A stretch of DNA of 64,000 bases from Pacificispira sp965223125 (GTDB lineage Bacteria; Pseudomonadota; Alphaproteobacteria; UBA8366; Aestuariispiraceae), in assembly GCA_965223125.1 (NCBI GenBank), contig OZ244984.1:682001-746000 (forward strand), written 5' to 3'. Of the stretch, positions 7,788 through 15,985 are shown piece by piece (position 1 is the stretch's first letter; the number at the start of each line of letters is the position of its first letter). The notes beneath the pieces were generated by a model, which was not told where the DNA came from, searched no databases, and saw nothing but the letters and a program-made list of their open reading frames with translations. The position numbers and the translations under genes were made by a program.

Positions 7788-8483
7788 ATGCAACACACCG
7801 TTGTTTCACGCGAAGACTGGTTGGCCGCCCGCCGGGATCTCCTGAAAATGGAGAAGGAGCTTACTCGATTTCGCGACAAACTCGCCCAGGAACGGCTCGC
7901 ACTGCCCTGGATGCGCATCGACAAGGAATACGTGTTTGACACGCCGGATGGCCGGTGCGGGCTGGCTGATCTCTTTGATGGTCGATCACAACTCCTGGTT
8001 CAGCATTTTATGTTCGCACCGGGATGGAAGCAGGGCTGTCCGCACTGTTCCTTCATGGCCGATCACACAGACGGCATGAACCTGCATCTGGCCAATCACG
8101 ACGTCACCATGATTGCGGTCTCACGTGCGCCGCTTGTCGAGATCGAGCGGTTTCGCCAGCGCATGGGTTGGCAGTTCAAGTGGGTATCTTCGAACGGCAC
8201 CTCCTTCAACTACGATTTCCGGGTCAGTTTCACGCCCGATGAGATCGCCACCGGACATATCGACTACAACTTCGGCGAATGGCGGGTAACGGGCGAGGAA
8301 TGGCCTGGCGTGAGCGCCTTCTGCAAGGACGAGGCTGGCGATGTCTTTCACACCTACTCCACTTTCGGCCGCGGGGTAGAGGTGATGATGGGCACCTACG
8401 CCATGCTCGACCTCATGCCGAAGGGGCGTAACGAAGTTTCTGGAATGGACTGGGTGCGCCACCACGATCGCTACATCGACTGA
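7788..8483 (+). CDS. DUF899 thioredoxin-like protein
   Basis: 231 residues of the DUF899 family, which has a thioredoxin-like fold. Visible features are the coiled N-terminus (REDWLAARRDLLKMEKELTRFRDKL), the core LLVQHFMFAPGWKQGCPHCSFMAD with a CPHC pair in the thioredoxin-like position, and the C-terminal DEAGDVFHTYSTFGRGVEV...LDLMPKGRNE block. Members are predicted to be redox or peroxiredoxin-like, but the substrate is unknown. The start at 7788 has a near-perfect ribosome site. It is the second gene of a two-gene operon. Confidence 0.88.
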   Translation: MQHTVVSREDWLAARRDLLKMEKELTRFRDKLAQERLALPWMRIDKEYVFDTPDGRCGLADLFDGRSQLLVQHFMFAPGWKQGCPHCSFMADHTDGMNLHLANHDVTMIAVSRAPLVEIERFRQRMGWQFKWVSSNGTSFNYDFRVSFTPDEIATGHIDYNFGEWRVTGEEWPGVSAFCKDEAGDVFHTYSTFGRGVEVMMGTYAMLDLMPKGRNEVSGMDWVRHHDRYID

Positions 8484-8730
8484 ACTATCGCCCACGGAAT
8501 CGGTAGCGAAAGCTCAATATCAACACAAGCTGGATCAACACAGGCTGGGGGTGCATACTGCCACAATCTGCTTTGAAGCGGCGATTTCGCTCTCAGCCAA
8601 ACTCCTTCGGCAACCGACCCGTTGCCAGCCTCACCATGCTTTTACAACAGTGGTGGTTCAGGTAAACTCAATCAGGCTATCGACATCAACCCCAAGTATA
8701 ATAACCGGGTCAATCGTCGATTCCCGCAAT

Positions 8731-9351
8731 TCACCGATCCGTCGCACCCTTTCCTGCGAGGATTTTTTCGCGGAATTTGGCGATGCGGGAGATTCGCGTT
8801 GCGGAGGCTTTTGCCGCGTTGAGATTGATCACATAGCTTTTCTGCCGCCCCGAAGTCAGACCGTGAAAGGCCTCCGCAAGGTCGGGATCGGAATCCAATA
8901 CCATGACCAATTCATCGGGCAGTTCGATGATGGTGTCCTCTTTGGGCGGTTTTATACCCGCTTCCGCATAGCCCATCGCTTCCTTCAGATAGGACAGGAT
9001 GACCGGCTCCATCCCCGCCACCTGCGCATTATCCGTAAAGCGGATCATGTCCGGGTGCCGGGTATTCGGACCCTGCTTTTCGAGGATGCCTTCGGGGTCT
9101 TTCATCAGGGCTGCGTTGAAAAAACTGAGTCTAAAATCGCCGCGAAGGGCGCCAATGATTGCGATATTGCGACCGCCATGCATGTAGCAGGGATGTGCCC
9201 ATTTGACCGTCTCGACGAGCCCTGACTCGCGGCAAATCCGGCGGAGAACCGCCAGCCCATGGACCCATTGCTGCACCGAGCAATCCGCCGTGGCGAAGCG
9301 CTCACAGCGGCCACAATCTTTCAAGAAGTAGTCTTCAATATCCGTGATCAT
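8731..9351 (-). CDS. YdeI/OmpD-associated (DUF1801-type) protein
   Basis: 206 residues with an N-terminal DUF1801-like alpha/beta domain (LRRICRESGLVETVKWAHPCYMHGGRNIAIIGALRGDFRLSFF, the first part of which is the family core) and a C-terminal OmdA segment in which PPDELVxxLDxDPxLAxAFxxLTxGRQKSYVxxINxAKxxxTRxxRIxKxxxKILxGKG is recognisable in modified form. The family is cytoplasmic and of uncertain function, sometimes linked to peptide or lipid stress. It is separated by 84 bases from the next gene on the same strand. Nothing recognisable lies between it and the DUF899 gene (8484-8730). Confidence 0.85.
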   Translation of the reverse strand: MITDIEDYFLKDCGRCERFATADCSVQQWVHGLAVLRRICRESGLVETVKWAHPCYMHGGRNIAIIGALRGDFRLSFFNAALMKDPEGILEKQGPNTRHPDMIRFTDNAQVAGMEPVILSYLKEAMGYAEAGIKPPKEDTIIELPDELVMVLDSDPDLAEAFHGLTSGRQKSYVINLNAAKASATRISRIAKFREKILAGKGATDR

Positions 9352-9434
9352 GACGTCACTCTGGCTCTCAGGTTCAGACCTCTTTGTCGTGCGTACACTC
9401 TATCGCATCAAAGGTCACCCCGCCTATCGCGCCA

Positions 9435-10100
9435 TCACTCCCTCACCAATGCGTTCAGATAGTCGGGGACGGCGATGCCCGGTGTCAGGCGTGGGTCGGG
9501 GATCGGGGGAGACCAGATTTCGCTGCGGGGTAGGATTCCGGCCCAGCAGCGGGCGGTATAGTCTTCCTCATCATCACCGGGCGGGCCGGTGCGGATCTTG
9601 GCGACGGCGTCGTCTATCGGCATTTCGACCACGGTCGTCGCCTTCAGTTCCTGATCGGTATTACCGCGCAACTCTTCCCAGCGACCTGGGAACAGCATAT
9701 CCATCATGACCTTCAGCGACCGTTCCTTTTCCTGCACATCCTCGACGGCGCGGGCCTGGCCGTAGAGCATGGCGGTGCGGTAATTGGCGGAATGGTTAAA
9801 GGCGCTTCGGGCCATCACGAACCCGTCGAAATGGGTGACGGTCAGGCAGACCGGAATCCCGGTCTTCACCGCCTTCAGCATCCGGCTGGCCGACGAGCCG
9901 TGCCAGTACATCACCTCCCTTTCCCGCCAGTGCAGCGTCGGCGTGACATAGGGCTGACCGTCGATGACATAGCCGACATGACACATCGGCGTCGCATCGA
10001 CCACCGCGAAGACGGCGTCCCGGTCATAGACGGCGCGCTTGTTGTTCCGGCGGATCCGGGACCGGTCGGTGGGCGTAAAGGATGATTTTGTATCGGACAT
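9435..10100 (-). CDS. Pyridoxamine 5'-phosphate oxidase-like flavoprotein
   Basis: 221 residues with the split-barrel FMN-binding fold of the PNPOx-like superfamily: CHVGYVIDGQPYVTPTLHWREREVMYWHGSSASRMLKAV is the flavin-binding N-terminal part, split here over strands one to four. Such proteins are often annotated as flavin-nucleotide-binding or 5-nitroimidazole-resistance-like. It is divergently transcribed from a MocR/PdxR-type regulator 115 bases away, an arrangement in which the PLP-binding regulator commonly controls the flavoprotein. A link to vitamin B6 handling is therefore reasonable but inferred. Confidence 0.85.
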   Translation of the reverse strand: MSDTKSSFTPTDRSRIRRNNKRAVYDRDAVFAVVDATPMCHVGYVIDGQPYVTPTLHWREREVMYWHGSSASRMLKAVKTGIPVCLTVTHFDGFVMARSAFNHSANYRTAMLYGQARAVEDVQEKERSLKVMMDMLFPGRWEELRGNTDQELKATTVVEMPIDDAVAKIRTGPPGDDEEDYTARCWAGILPRSEIWSPPIPDPRLTPGIAVPDYLNALVRE

Positions 10101-10148
10101 CTGTCTGTCACTCCGAATGCTGTGGAACTGGCTCTACATCGCCGATAA

Positions 10149-10160
10149 TTGGCTTGCCAA
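10149..10160. promoter_or_regulatory. Palindrome TTGGC-TT-GCCAA between PNPOx-like gene and MocR
   Basis: A perfect 5+5 dyad with a 2-base spacer in the 114-base divergent intergenic region, 55 bases before the regulator start. It is a candidate operator or promoter element for the MocR-type regulator and its divergent target. This rests on symmetry and position only. Confidence 0.4.
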
Positions 10161-10214
10161 AAAGGGCCGAATAGGAAGAAATCATAGGGCCACTTATTGG
10201 AAGGAGTGCCCCGC

Positions 10215-11708
10215 ATGGCCCGTCGGGTATCCGATGGCACGGTATTGCCCCTGGCGCTGGATCGCGCGGCGGCGGAACCGATGCACCGCCAGCTCTATGA
10301 CCAGATGCGCGCCCTGATTCTGGACGGGCGGCTGAAGGTGGGGGCTCGGCTGCCCTCCAGCCGCACCCTGTCGCGGGAGTTGGGGATATCCCGCAACACC
10401 GTGACCGGCGCTTTCGACCAGTTATTCGCGGAGGGCTATCTGGTCGGCAAGGTCGGTGCGGGGTCCTTTGTGTCTGACGAACTGCCGGAGGACGCCCTGT
10501 CCCTGCGCCAGAGCGATGTCAATCCCGGCATGGCGAAGCCCAGACGTCAGGGGCTGTCGGTGCGCGGTGCCCGGCTGGCCGCCCTGCGGGGCAGCCGGGC
10601 CAACCGGCGCATACCCGCCTTTTCCATCGGCCTGCCGGATCTGGACGGGTTTCCCTTCGATGTCTGGTCGCGACTGATGACCAAGGCCTGGCGTCGCCCG
10701 CCCCGAGAGTTGCTGGCCCATGCGGAACCTGCGGGTTATCTGCCGCTGCGGCGCGCGATTGTGGATTATCTGCGCACTGCCCGGGGGGTGCGCTGCGAGG
10801 CGGAACAGGTGATCGTTGTTGCGGGTGTGCAGCAGGCCATCGGTCTGGCAAGCCATGTCCTGCTGGATGAGGGCGATGTCGCGCTGATGGAGGAACCGGG
10901 CTATCCCGGTGTCCGGGGAGCGTTGCTGGGAGCAGGAGTGCGAACGGCCTGCGCCCCGGTGGATGCCGAGGGACTGGACATCGACGCGGGGGAGCGGGTC
11001 GCACCCAATGCGCGCCTCGTCTGCGTCGCGCCCTCGCATCAGTATCCGCTGGGTGTGACGATGACGCTGGCCCGACGCCTGAAACTGCTGGACTGGGCGC
11101 AGCGCACCGATGGCTGGGTACTGGAGGACGATTATGACAGCGAATACCGCTATGCCGGACGCCCGCTCTCCGCCCTGCAAGGGCTGGATCGGGACGGACG
11201 GGTCGTATATGCGGGCTCCTTCTCCAAGGTTATGTTCCCGTCGCTGCGGATCGGGTATCTGGTGGTCCCCGCTGATTTGGCCGAACCGTTCCGGCTGGCC
11301 CGTGCGGCGCTGGACGATCATCCCTCCACCATTGCGCAGCCAGCGCTGGCGGGCTTCATCGAGGAAGGACATTTCGCTGCGCATCTTCGGCGCATGCGCA
11401 GGCTTTATGCAGAACGTCGCAGCGCCCTGGCGGAGGCCCTGACAGCGCAACTGGGGAACGATATCCAGATTGCCCCGTCGGAATCGGGGATGCATCTGCT
11501 GGCACGGTTTTCCCCGGATATCGCGCCCGGCCTCAGTGACCGCGACATTCAGGCACGCGCGGCGGAACATGGCGTGACAGTATCCGCACTGACCGCCTAT
11601 TATGCAGAGCCGACGGAGGATCGCGGCCTGCTGCTCGGTTTTTCAGCGGTCCCCATTGAGAGCATGCCGGAAGCCGTCGGTCGGCTGATGCGCGCCCTCG
11701 CTTCATAA
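10215..11708 (+). CDS. MocR/PdxR-family transcriptional regulator (GntR HTH plus aminotransferase domain)
   Basis: 497 residues. A GntR-type winged helix fills about residues 15-85 (MHRQLYDQMRALILDGRL, SRTLSRELGISRNTVTGAFDQL). A type I aminotransferase domain follows from about 120, with LMEEPGYPG, DDYDSEYRY and the PLP-lysine segment YAGSFSKVMFPSLRIGYLV. MocR proteins bind PLP and act as regulators rather than enzymes, and they often control PLP synthesis or aminotransferase genes. The ATG at 10215 has GGAAGGAG about ten bases upstream and is preferred to an in-frame TTG at 10197. Its likely target is the divergent PNPOx-like gene. Confidence 0.92.
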   Translation: MARRVSDGTVLPLALDRAAAEPMHRQLYDQMRALILDGRLKVGARLPSSRTLSRELGISRNTVTGAFDQLFAEGYLVGKVGAGSFVSDELPEDALSLRQSDVNPGMAKPRRQGLSVRGARLAALRGSRANRRIPAFSIGLPDLDGFPFDVWSRLMTKAWRRPPRELLAHAEPAGYLPLRRAIVDYLRTARGVRCEAEQVIVVAGVQQAIGLASHVLLDEGDVALMEEPGYPGVRGALLGAGVRTACAPVDAEGLDIDAGERVAPNARLVCVAPSHQYPLGVTMTLARRLKLLDWAQRTDGWVLEDDYDSEYRYAGRPLSALQGLDRDGRVVYAGSFSKVMFPSLRIGYLVVPADLAEPFRLARAALDDHPSTIAQPALAGFIEEGHFAAHLRRMRRLYAERRSALAEALTAQLGNDIQIAPSESGMHLLARFSPDIAPGLSDRDIQARAAEHGVTVSALTAYYAEPTEDRGLLLGFSAVPIESMPEAVGRLMRALAS

Positions 11709-11735
11709 CCTGATGCAAAGTTCGATAGGAAATTC

Positions 11736-12356
11736 ATGAACGATACTCCCGTATCCGCCCCAAAGACGGACCCCTTTACACCGGAAAAACGCGGTGGTGA
11801 ATTGGTCTTCTTCGACCTGGAATTCACCGCCTGGGAGGGCAGCCAGGACCGCAACTGGTCGGAGCCCTGGGAAGAGCGGGAAATCATCCAGATCGGGGCG
11901 GTCCGAGTCCAGGATGATGCGGCATTCACCGAGATCGGTCGCATGGTCTGTTATGTGACCCCGGTGAAGAATCCGACTCTGTCCGATTATATCATCACCC
12001 TGACCGGAATCGACCAGCAGACGGTGGACGATGAGGGATTCGATTTCGAGGAAGCGTTCGACGTCTTCCTGGACTTCTGCGACGGCGCGCGTGCCATCCT
12101 GTCCTATTCCGGCGATCCGGAGGTTCTGGCAGAGAATTGCAAGCTGAGCGGGATCAAGCCCCCGAAATGGACCCGCTTCGGAGAAATCGACGGCGTGCTG
12201 GGCCACCGGGCGGGACCCGAATTCGCAAACAGCCGCTCCTGTGACCTGCCCACCCTCGTCGGCCTGCCGCGCGAAGGCCGTGCCCATGATGCAATGGACG
12301 ATGCGCTGGCCATCGTCACGACATTGCGCGAATTGCGGAAACGTAGTCTGCTCTGA
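11736..12356 (+). CDS. DEDDh-family 3'-5' exonuclease
   Basis: 206 residues of the RNase T/DNA polymerase epsilon exonuclease fold. Motif I is VFFDLEFT (the D and E bind metal), motif II sits in CDGARAILSYSGDPEVL-type context, and motif III is AHDAMDDALAI with the histidine of the DEDDh subclass five residues before the last aspartate. The EFTAWEGS and REIIQIGAV blocks resemble the ERI-1/KapD-like branch, which acts on RNA or DNA 3' ends. It is downstream of MocR by 27 bases but is probably a separate function. Confidence 0.85.
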   Translation: MNDTPVSAPKTDPFTPEKRGGELVFFDLEFTAWEGSQDRNWSEPWEEREIIQIGAVRVQDDAAFTEIGRMVCYVTPVKNPTLSDYIITLTGIDQQTVDDEGFDFEEAFDVFLDFCDGARAILSYSGDPEVLAENCKLSGIKPPKWTRFGEIDGVLGHRAGPEFANSRSCDLPTLVGLPREGRAHDAMDDALAIVTTLRELRKRSLL

Positions 12357-12360
12357 TTCC

Positions 12361-12390
12361 CCTGCGTCAGGCTGTCCTGCGTCAGGCTGT
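12361..12390. repeat. Two tandem copies of a 15-base unit
   Basis: CCTGCGTCAGGCTGT occurs twice back to back immediately after the exonuclease stop and about 70 bases before cydA. The copies are identical. The unit lies in the leader or promoter region of the oxidase operon and could be a slippage-prone element or a doubled binding site. Confidence 0.7.
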
Positions 12391-12408
12391 CCGGGTTGCG
12401 TGAATTCA

Positions 12409-12421
12409 GATACGGCGTATC
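12409..12421. promoter_or_regulatory. Short dyad GATAC-GGC-GTATC upstream of cydA
   Basis: A perfect 5+5 inverted repeat with a 3-base centre, 40 bases before the cydA start. It may be an operator or a small 5' leader hairpin. No FNR-type site (TTGAT-N4-ATCAA) is visible nearby, so oxygen control by FNR is not supported here. Confidence 0.3.
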
Positions 12422-12460
12422 CTCCCTATGGGGGAAACGACGTCTGGAAAGGGGCATGGC

Positions 12461-13834
12461 ATGGATCCGATCTTGCTGGCACGCATTCAGTTCGGGGCCA
12501 ATATCTCGTTCCACATTCTCTTCCCCACGATCACCATCGCGCTGGGTTGGGTTCTGCTGTATTTCAAGATCGCCTATTCCCGCAGCGGCGACATGAAATG
12601 GATGGAATCCTATTTCTTCTGGGTGAAAGTCTTCGCCCTGTCCTTCGCCATGGGCGTCGTCTCAGGCATCACGATGAGTTTCCAGTTTGGCACCAACTGG
12701 CCGGGTTTCATGGAGCGCGTGGGGAATATTGCAGGCCCCCTGCTAGCCTATGAGGTCCTGACAGCATTCTTTCTGGAGGCCGTGTTCCTGGGGATCATGC
12801 TGTTCGGGTTCCGGCGTGTCTCCGGGCGGGTCCATACGGCGGCAACCTTCCTTGTCGCCTTCGGCACCACGGTATCCGCCTTCTGGATCCTGGTGCTGAA
12901 TTCCTGGATGCACACGCCGGTCGGATTTGAAGTTCGGGACGGCGTTGCCCATGCAACGGACTGGTGGGCGATCCTGTTCAACCCGTCCCTGCCCTATCGC
13001 CTCACCCATATGCTGCTTGCCTCCGGCCTGACGGTCGGCTTCTTGGTGGCCGGGCTGTCCGCCTGGCGTTGGCTGAAAGGGGATCGCAGCGCGGCCAATC
13101 ATGCGGCGCTGCGCACCGGTGTCACCATCGCCGCCGTCCTGATCCCGGTGCAGATCTTTGTTGGCGACCTGCACGGGCTCAACACGCTGGAACACCAGCC
13201 GGCAAAGGTCGCCGCGATGGAAGGCAATTGGGAGACACGAGGGAATGTCCCCCTGCTGCTGTTTGCCTGGCCGGATGAGCAGGCGCGGGAGAACCGGTTC
13301 GAGATCGCCGTGCCGAATGGGGCCAGCCTGATCCTGAAGCACGATCCCGCCGGGGAGATCCCCGGCCTAAACGATTTCGTCACGTCGGACGGAGTGGTGG
13401 AACATCCGCCGGTCGCCCCGGTCTTCTTCGCCTTCCGCATCATGGTCGGGGTCGGCATGGCGATGCTGGCCGTCTCCTGGGCGGCGGTCTGGATGCTGCG
13501 GCGGGGTGGAGACCTGAAAGCCTGGATGGCCTGTGCCCTGGTCGGCATGGCGTTTTCCGGCTGGGTCGCAACCCTGGCCGGATGGTACACGACGGAGATC
13601 GGCCGCCAGCCCTGGCTGGTCACTGGTGTGCTGACAACGGCGGAGGCCGCATCCGATGTCGCGGGCGGCATGATTGCCGGGACGCTGGCCGCCTATCTGG
13701 CCGTCTATGCCGGGCTGATCGTCGCCTATATTGCCACCCTGATGTATATCGCGGCCAAGGCAGCACAGGGCGGCACGGAAGAACCGGCACAAACGGCGAT
13801 ACCCGACCGTTTCAACACGTCACCGGCGGAGTAG
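12461..13834 (+). CDS. cydA: Cytochrome bd-type quinol oxidase subunit I, cyanide-insensitive type
   Basis: Membrane subunit carrying hemes b558, b595 and d or a b-type replacement; it oxidises quinol and reduces oxygen. 457 residues with about nine membrane helices. LARIQFGANISFHILFPTITI at the N-terminus includes a heme-ligand histidine, and the quinol loop contains GLNTLEHQPAKVAAMEG. The loop is short, without the roughly 60-residue insertion of Escherichia coli CydA, which places it with the CIO (CioA) group. The ATG at 12461 has GGAAAGG upstream and is preferred to 12428. Subunit II starts five bases after the stop. Confidence 0.94.
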   Translation: MDPILLARIQFGANISFHILFPTITIALGWVLLYFKIAYSRSGDMKWMESYFFWVKVFALSFAMGVVSGITMSFQFGTNWPGFMERVGNIAGPLLAYEVLTAFFLEAVFLGIMLFGFRRVSGRVHTAATFLVAFGTTVSAFWILVLNSWMHTPVGFEVRDGVAHATDWWAILFNPSLPYRLTHMLLASGLTVGFLVAGLSAWRWLKGDRSAANHAALRTGVTIAAVLIPVQIFVGDLHGLNTLEHQPAKVAAMEGNWETRGNVPLLLFAWPDEQARENRFEIAVPNGASLILKHDPAGEIPGLNDFVTSDGVVEHPPVAPVFFAFRIMVGVGMAMLAVSWAAVWMLRRGGDLKAWMACALVGMAFSGWVATLAGWYTTEIGRQPWLVTGVLTTAEAASDVAGGMIAGTLAAYLAVYAGLIVAYIATLMYIAAKAAQGGTEEPAQTAIPDRFNTSPAE

Positions 13835-13839
13835 AGATT

Positions 13840-14850
13840 ATGGACCTGTTTGGCGATCCCGGTATCTGGCTTCCCCTCGTTTTCGCAGGACTGATGGGGG
13901 TTTCGATCCTGATCTATGTGTTGCTGGACGGGTATGACCTTGGCGTCGGCCTGCTTATGGTCCGGGCGGAGGATTCGGAAAAGGATCGCATGATCGCCTC
14001 CATCGGGCCGTTCTGGGATGCGAACGAGACCTGGCTGGTGCTGGCGGTCGGCCTGCTGCTGGTCGCCTTTCCGGTGGCCCATGGCACGATTCTGACCGCG
14101 CTTTACCTGCCGGTCGCGATCATGCTGGTCGGGTTGATCCTGCGTGGTGTCGCCTTCGAATTCCGCGCCAAGGTCTCCCCACCGCGCAAGCCGCTCTGGA
14201 ACCGGCTATTCTTCATCGGCTCCCTGGCCACCGCCCTGTCCCAAGGATTCATGCTGGGCATGTATGTGATGGGTCTGGAATGGACACTGGTCAATGCCGC
14301 CTTTGCCCTGCTGATCGCGCTGTGTCTCGCCTCGGCCTATATGACCATCGGCGCGGCATGGCTGATCTTCAAGACGGAAGGCGTATTGCAGGAAAAGGCC
14401 GTGGATTGGGCACAAAAGGCATTGATCTTCACCGCCGTCGGAATGGCGGCGATATCGCTGGCGACGCCGATTGCCAGCCCCCGCATCTTTGCCAAATGGT
14501 TTTCGCTGCCGGAAATGATCATCCTGGCCCCGCTGCCCATCGGTGCTGCCGCCTTGTTCGCCGCCCTGCTGCTGACGCTGCGAAAACTGCCGAAACCGCA
14601 GGACCGCCATGCCTGGCTGCCGCTGATCCTGACCGGCGGCGTCTTCGTGCTGGGCTTCCTCGGCCTTGCCTATTCCTTCTATCCCTATGTCGTGCCGGAC
14701 CAACTGACGATCTATGAGTCCGCCGCCGCACCGGAAAGCCTGATCATCATCCTGGTTGGAACCCTGTTCGTGTTGCCGGTCATTGGCATCTATACCGCCT
14801 ATGCTTATTCCGTGTTTCGGGGCAAGGCGACGGAACTGCGCTACGACTAA
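13840..14850 (+). CDS. cydB: Cytochrome bd-type quinol oxidase subunit II
   Basis: 336-residue partner of subunit I with about eight membrane helices. The N-terminal LPLVFAGLMGVSILIYVLLDGYDLGVG is the family signature, followed by the FWDANETWLVL block. The C-terminal half repeats the fold and ends with TAYAYSVFRGKA. The start at 13840 follows the cydA stop by five bases. No cydX-like small gene or cydCD maturation transporter follows, which fits the CIO subgroup, where these are often absent from the operon. After the stop, 134 bases lead to the sulfite-reduction operon. Confidence 0.94.
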   Translation: MDLFGDPGIWLPLVFAGLMGVSILIYVLLDGYDLGVGLLMVRAEDSEKDRMIASIGPFWDANETWLVLAVGLLLVAFPVAHGTILTALYLPVAIMLVGLILRGVAFEFRAKVSPPRKPLWNRLFFIGSLATALSQGFMLGMYVMGLEWTLVNAAFALLIALCLASAYMTIGAAWLIFKTEGVLQEKAVDWAQKALIFTAVGMAAISLATPIASPRIFAKWFSLPEMIILAPLPIGAAALFAALLLTLRKLPKPQDRHAWLPLILTGGVFVLGFLGLAYSFYPYVVPDQLTIYESAAAPESLIIILVGTLFVLPVIGIYTAYAYSVFRGKATELRYD

Positions 14851-14882
14851 GCCCCGTCCTCCAACTGACCGAAGTTGCTATT

Positions 14883-14961
14883 TTCACACTGCGGTCTGGA
14901 CAAATCTTTAATTCACACTTATATTTTGTCTATAGATTGTTTCACACATTTAATTGTGTGA
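14883..14961. promoter_or_regulatory. Three TTCACAC boxes at exact 29-base spacing plus a 7+7 dyad, upstream of sulfite operon
   Basis: TTCACAC starts at 14883, 14912 and 14941, that is, with two identical 29-base steps. The third box forms the left arm of a perfect dyad TCACACA-TTTAAT-TGTGTGA (14942-14961). The stretch is strikingly AT-rich for this genome and ends 23 bases before the first gene of the operon. It looks like the binding array of a regulator of sulfur assimilation (a CysB-like LysR protein is one candidate), but the protein is not identifiable from the site. Confidence 0.6.
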
Positions 14962-14984
14962 TTTAACCCGGATAGAAGGCGTAA

Positions 14985-15968
14985 GTGGAGATGGACGTTT
15001 TCCCGTCCTTTTGGCGTCTGGAAGGCAGAACCATCGTCGTCGTCGGCGGTGGCGAAGCAGCGGCCCGCAAGCTGCGCCTGCTTGCGCGGACTGCGGCGGA
15101 TATCCGCATCCATGCGCTGACGCCCCCCATTCAGGAAGTCGCGGACCTGGTGGCAACTGGCCGGGCAACCCTGACGCGCGCGCCCGTTTCCGCCGGGGAC
15201 ATACCGGACAATACCGCCTTTGCCATTGTCGCCACCGATGACGATGACGAGGCCCATGCCGCCGTAACAATCCTCCGGGCTGCGCGGATTCCGGTCAATG
15301 CCGTGGACCGCACCGCCCTCTGCGATTTCATCATTCCCTCCATCGTTGATCGCAACCCGGTCGTGATCGGCATTGCGACCGGCGGTGCCGCACCGATCCT
15401 GGCGCGCACTATCCGCGAAACGCTGGAGGCGATTCTGCCCGCTCGGCTGGGCGTGCTTGCCGCCTTCTCACAACGGTTCCGAAGCGCGGTTTCCGCCACA
15501 CTGACCGATGGCAAGCAGTGCAAGGCATTCTGGGAGCGTTTCTTTGATGGCCCCATCGCCCGCCGGGTGCTGGCAGGCGACGAGACCGGGGCCAGCGAAG
15601 CCATGCTGACGGCACTGAATGGACGCGAAGCCCAACGCCCGCTGAAGGGTCAAGTGACGGTGATCGACCTCGACCCCGCCGCACCGGACATGCTGAGCCT
15701 GCGCGCCCTGCGCATCCTGCAGCGCGCCGATCTGGTTCTGCATGATGCAGCCTTCGACCAGACGACACTGGAATTCGTGCGCCGCGATGCCGATCGGGTC
15801 GCTACTCGGTCCGGCAGCGAGGCGCTACACCTTGCCAATGACGCCGCAGCCGGGGGCCTTGCCATCGCCATACTGGCCCGGCCCGGCCAGATCGCGCCCT
15901 GTGATCATGAAATCTTGCGCCATGGATCGACGGCTGATATCGCCGCACCCCGCGCCCTTACCGCGTAA
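14985..15968 (+). CDS. cysG: Siroheme synthase (precorrin-2 dehydrogenase/ferrochelatase) with shortened methyltransferase domain
   Basis: Makes siroheme for the downstream reductase. The first 215 residues are the CysG-B/Met8p bifunctional domain: FPSFWRLEGRTIVVVGGG-type NAD site, NAVDRTALCDFIIPSIVDR, IGIATGGAAPILARTIRE, and a dimerisation part. It is followed by only about 110 residues of the uroporphyrinogen-III methyltransferase domain, which normally has about 240. Its opening motif is altered to VTVIDLDPAAPDMLSLRALRIL (VGAGPGDPELLTLRAL in active enzymes). The C-terminus is therefore likely inactive, and methylation must come from another gene. GTG 14985 fits the AGAAGG site (spacing 5) better than ATG 14991. 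Confidence 0.85.
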   Translation: MEMDVFPSFWRLEGRTIVVVGGGEAAARKLRLLARTAADIRIHALTPPIQEVADLVATGRATLTRAPVSAGDIPDNTAFAIVATDDDDEAHAAVTILRAARIPVNAVDRTALCDFIIPSIVDRNPVVIGIATGGAAPILARTIRETLEAILPARLGVLAAFSQRFRSAVSATLTDGKQCKAFWERFFDGPIARRVLAGDETGASEAMLTALNGREAQRPLKGQVTVIDLDPAAPDMLSLRALRILQRADLVLHDAAFDQTTLEFVRRDADRVATRSGSEALHLANDAAAGGLAIAILARPGQIAPCDHEILRHGSTADIAAPRALTA

Positions 15969-15985
15969 CGAAAAGGATCGTTCAG

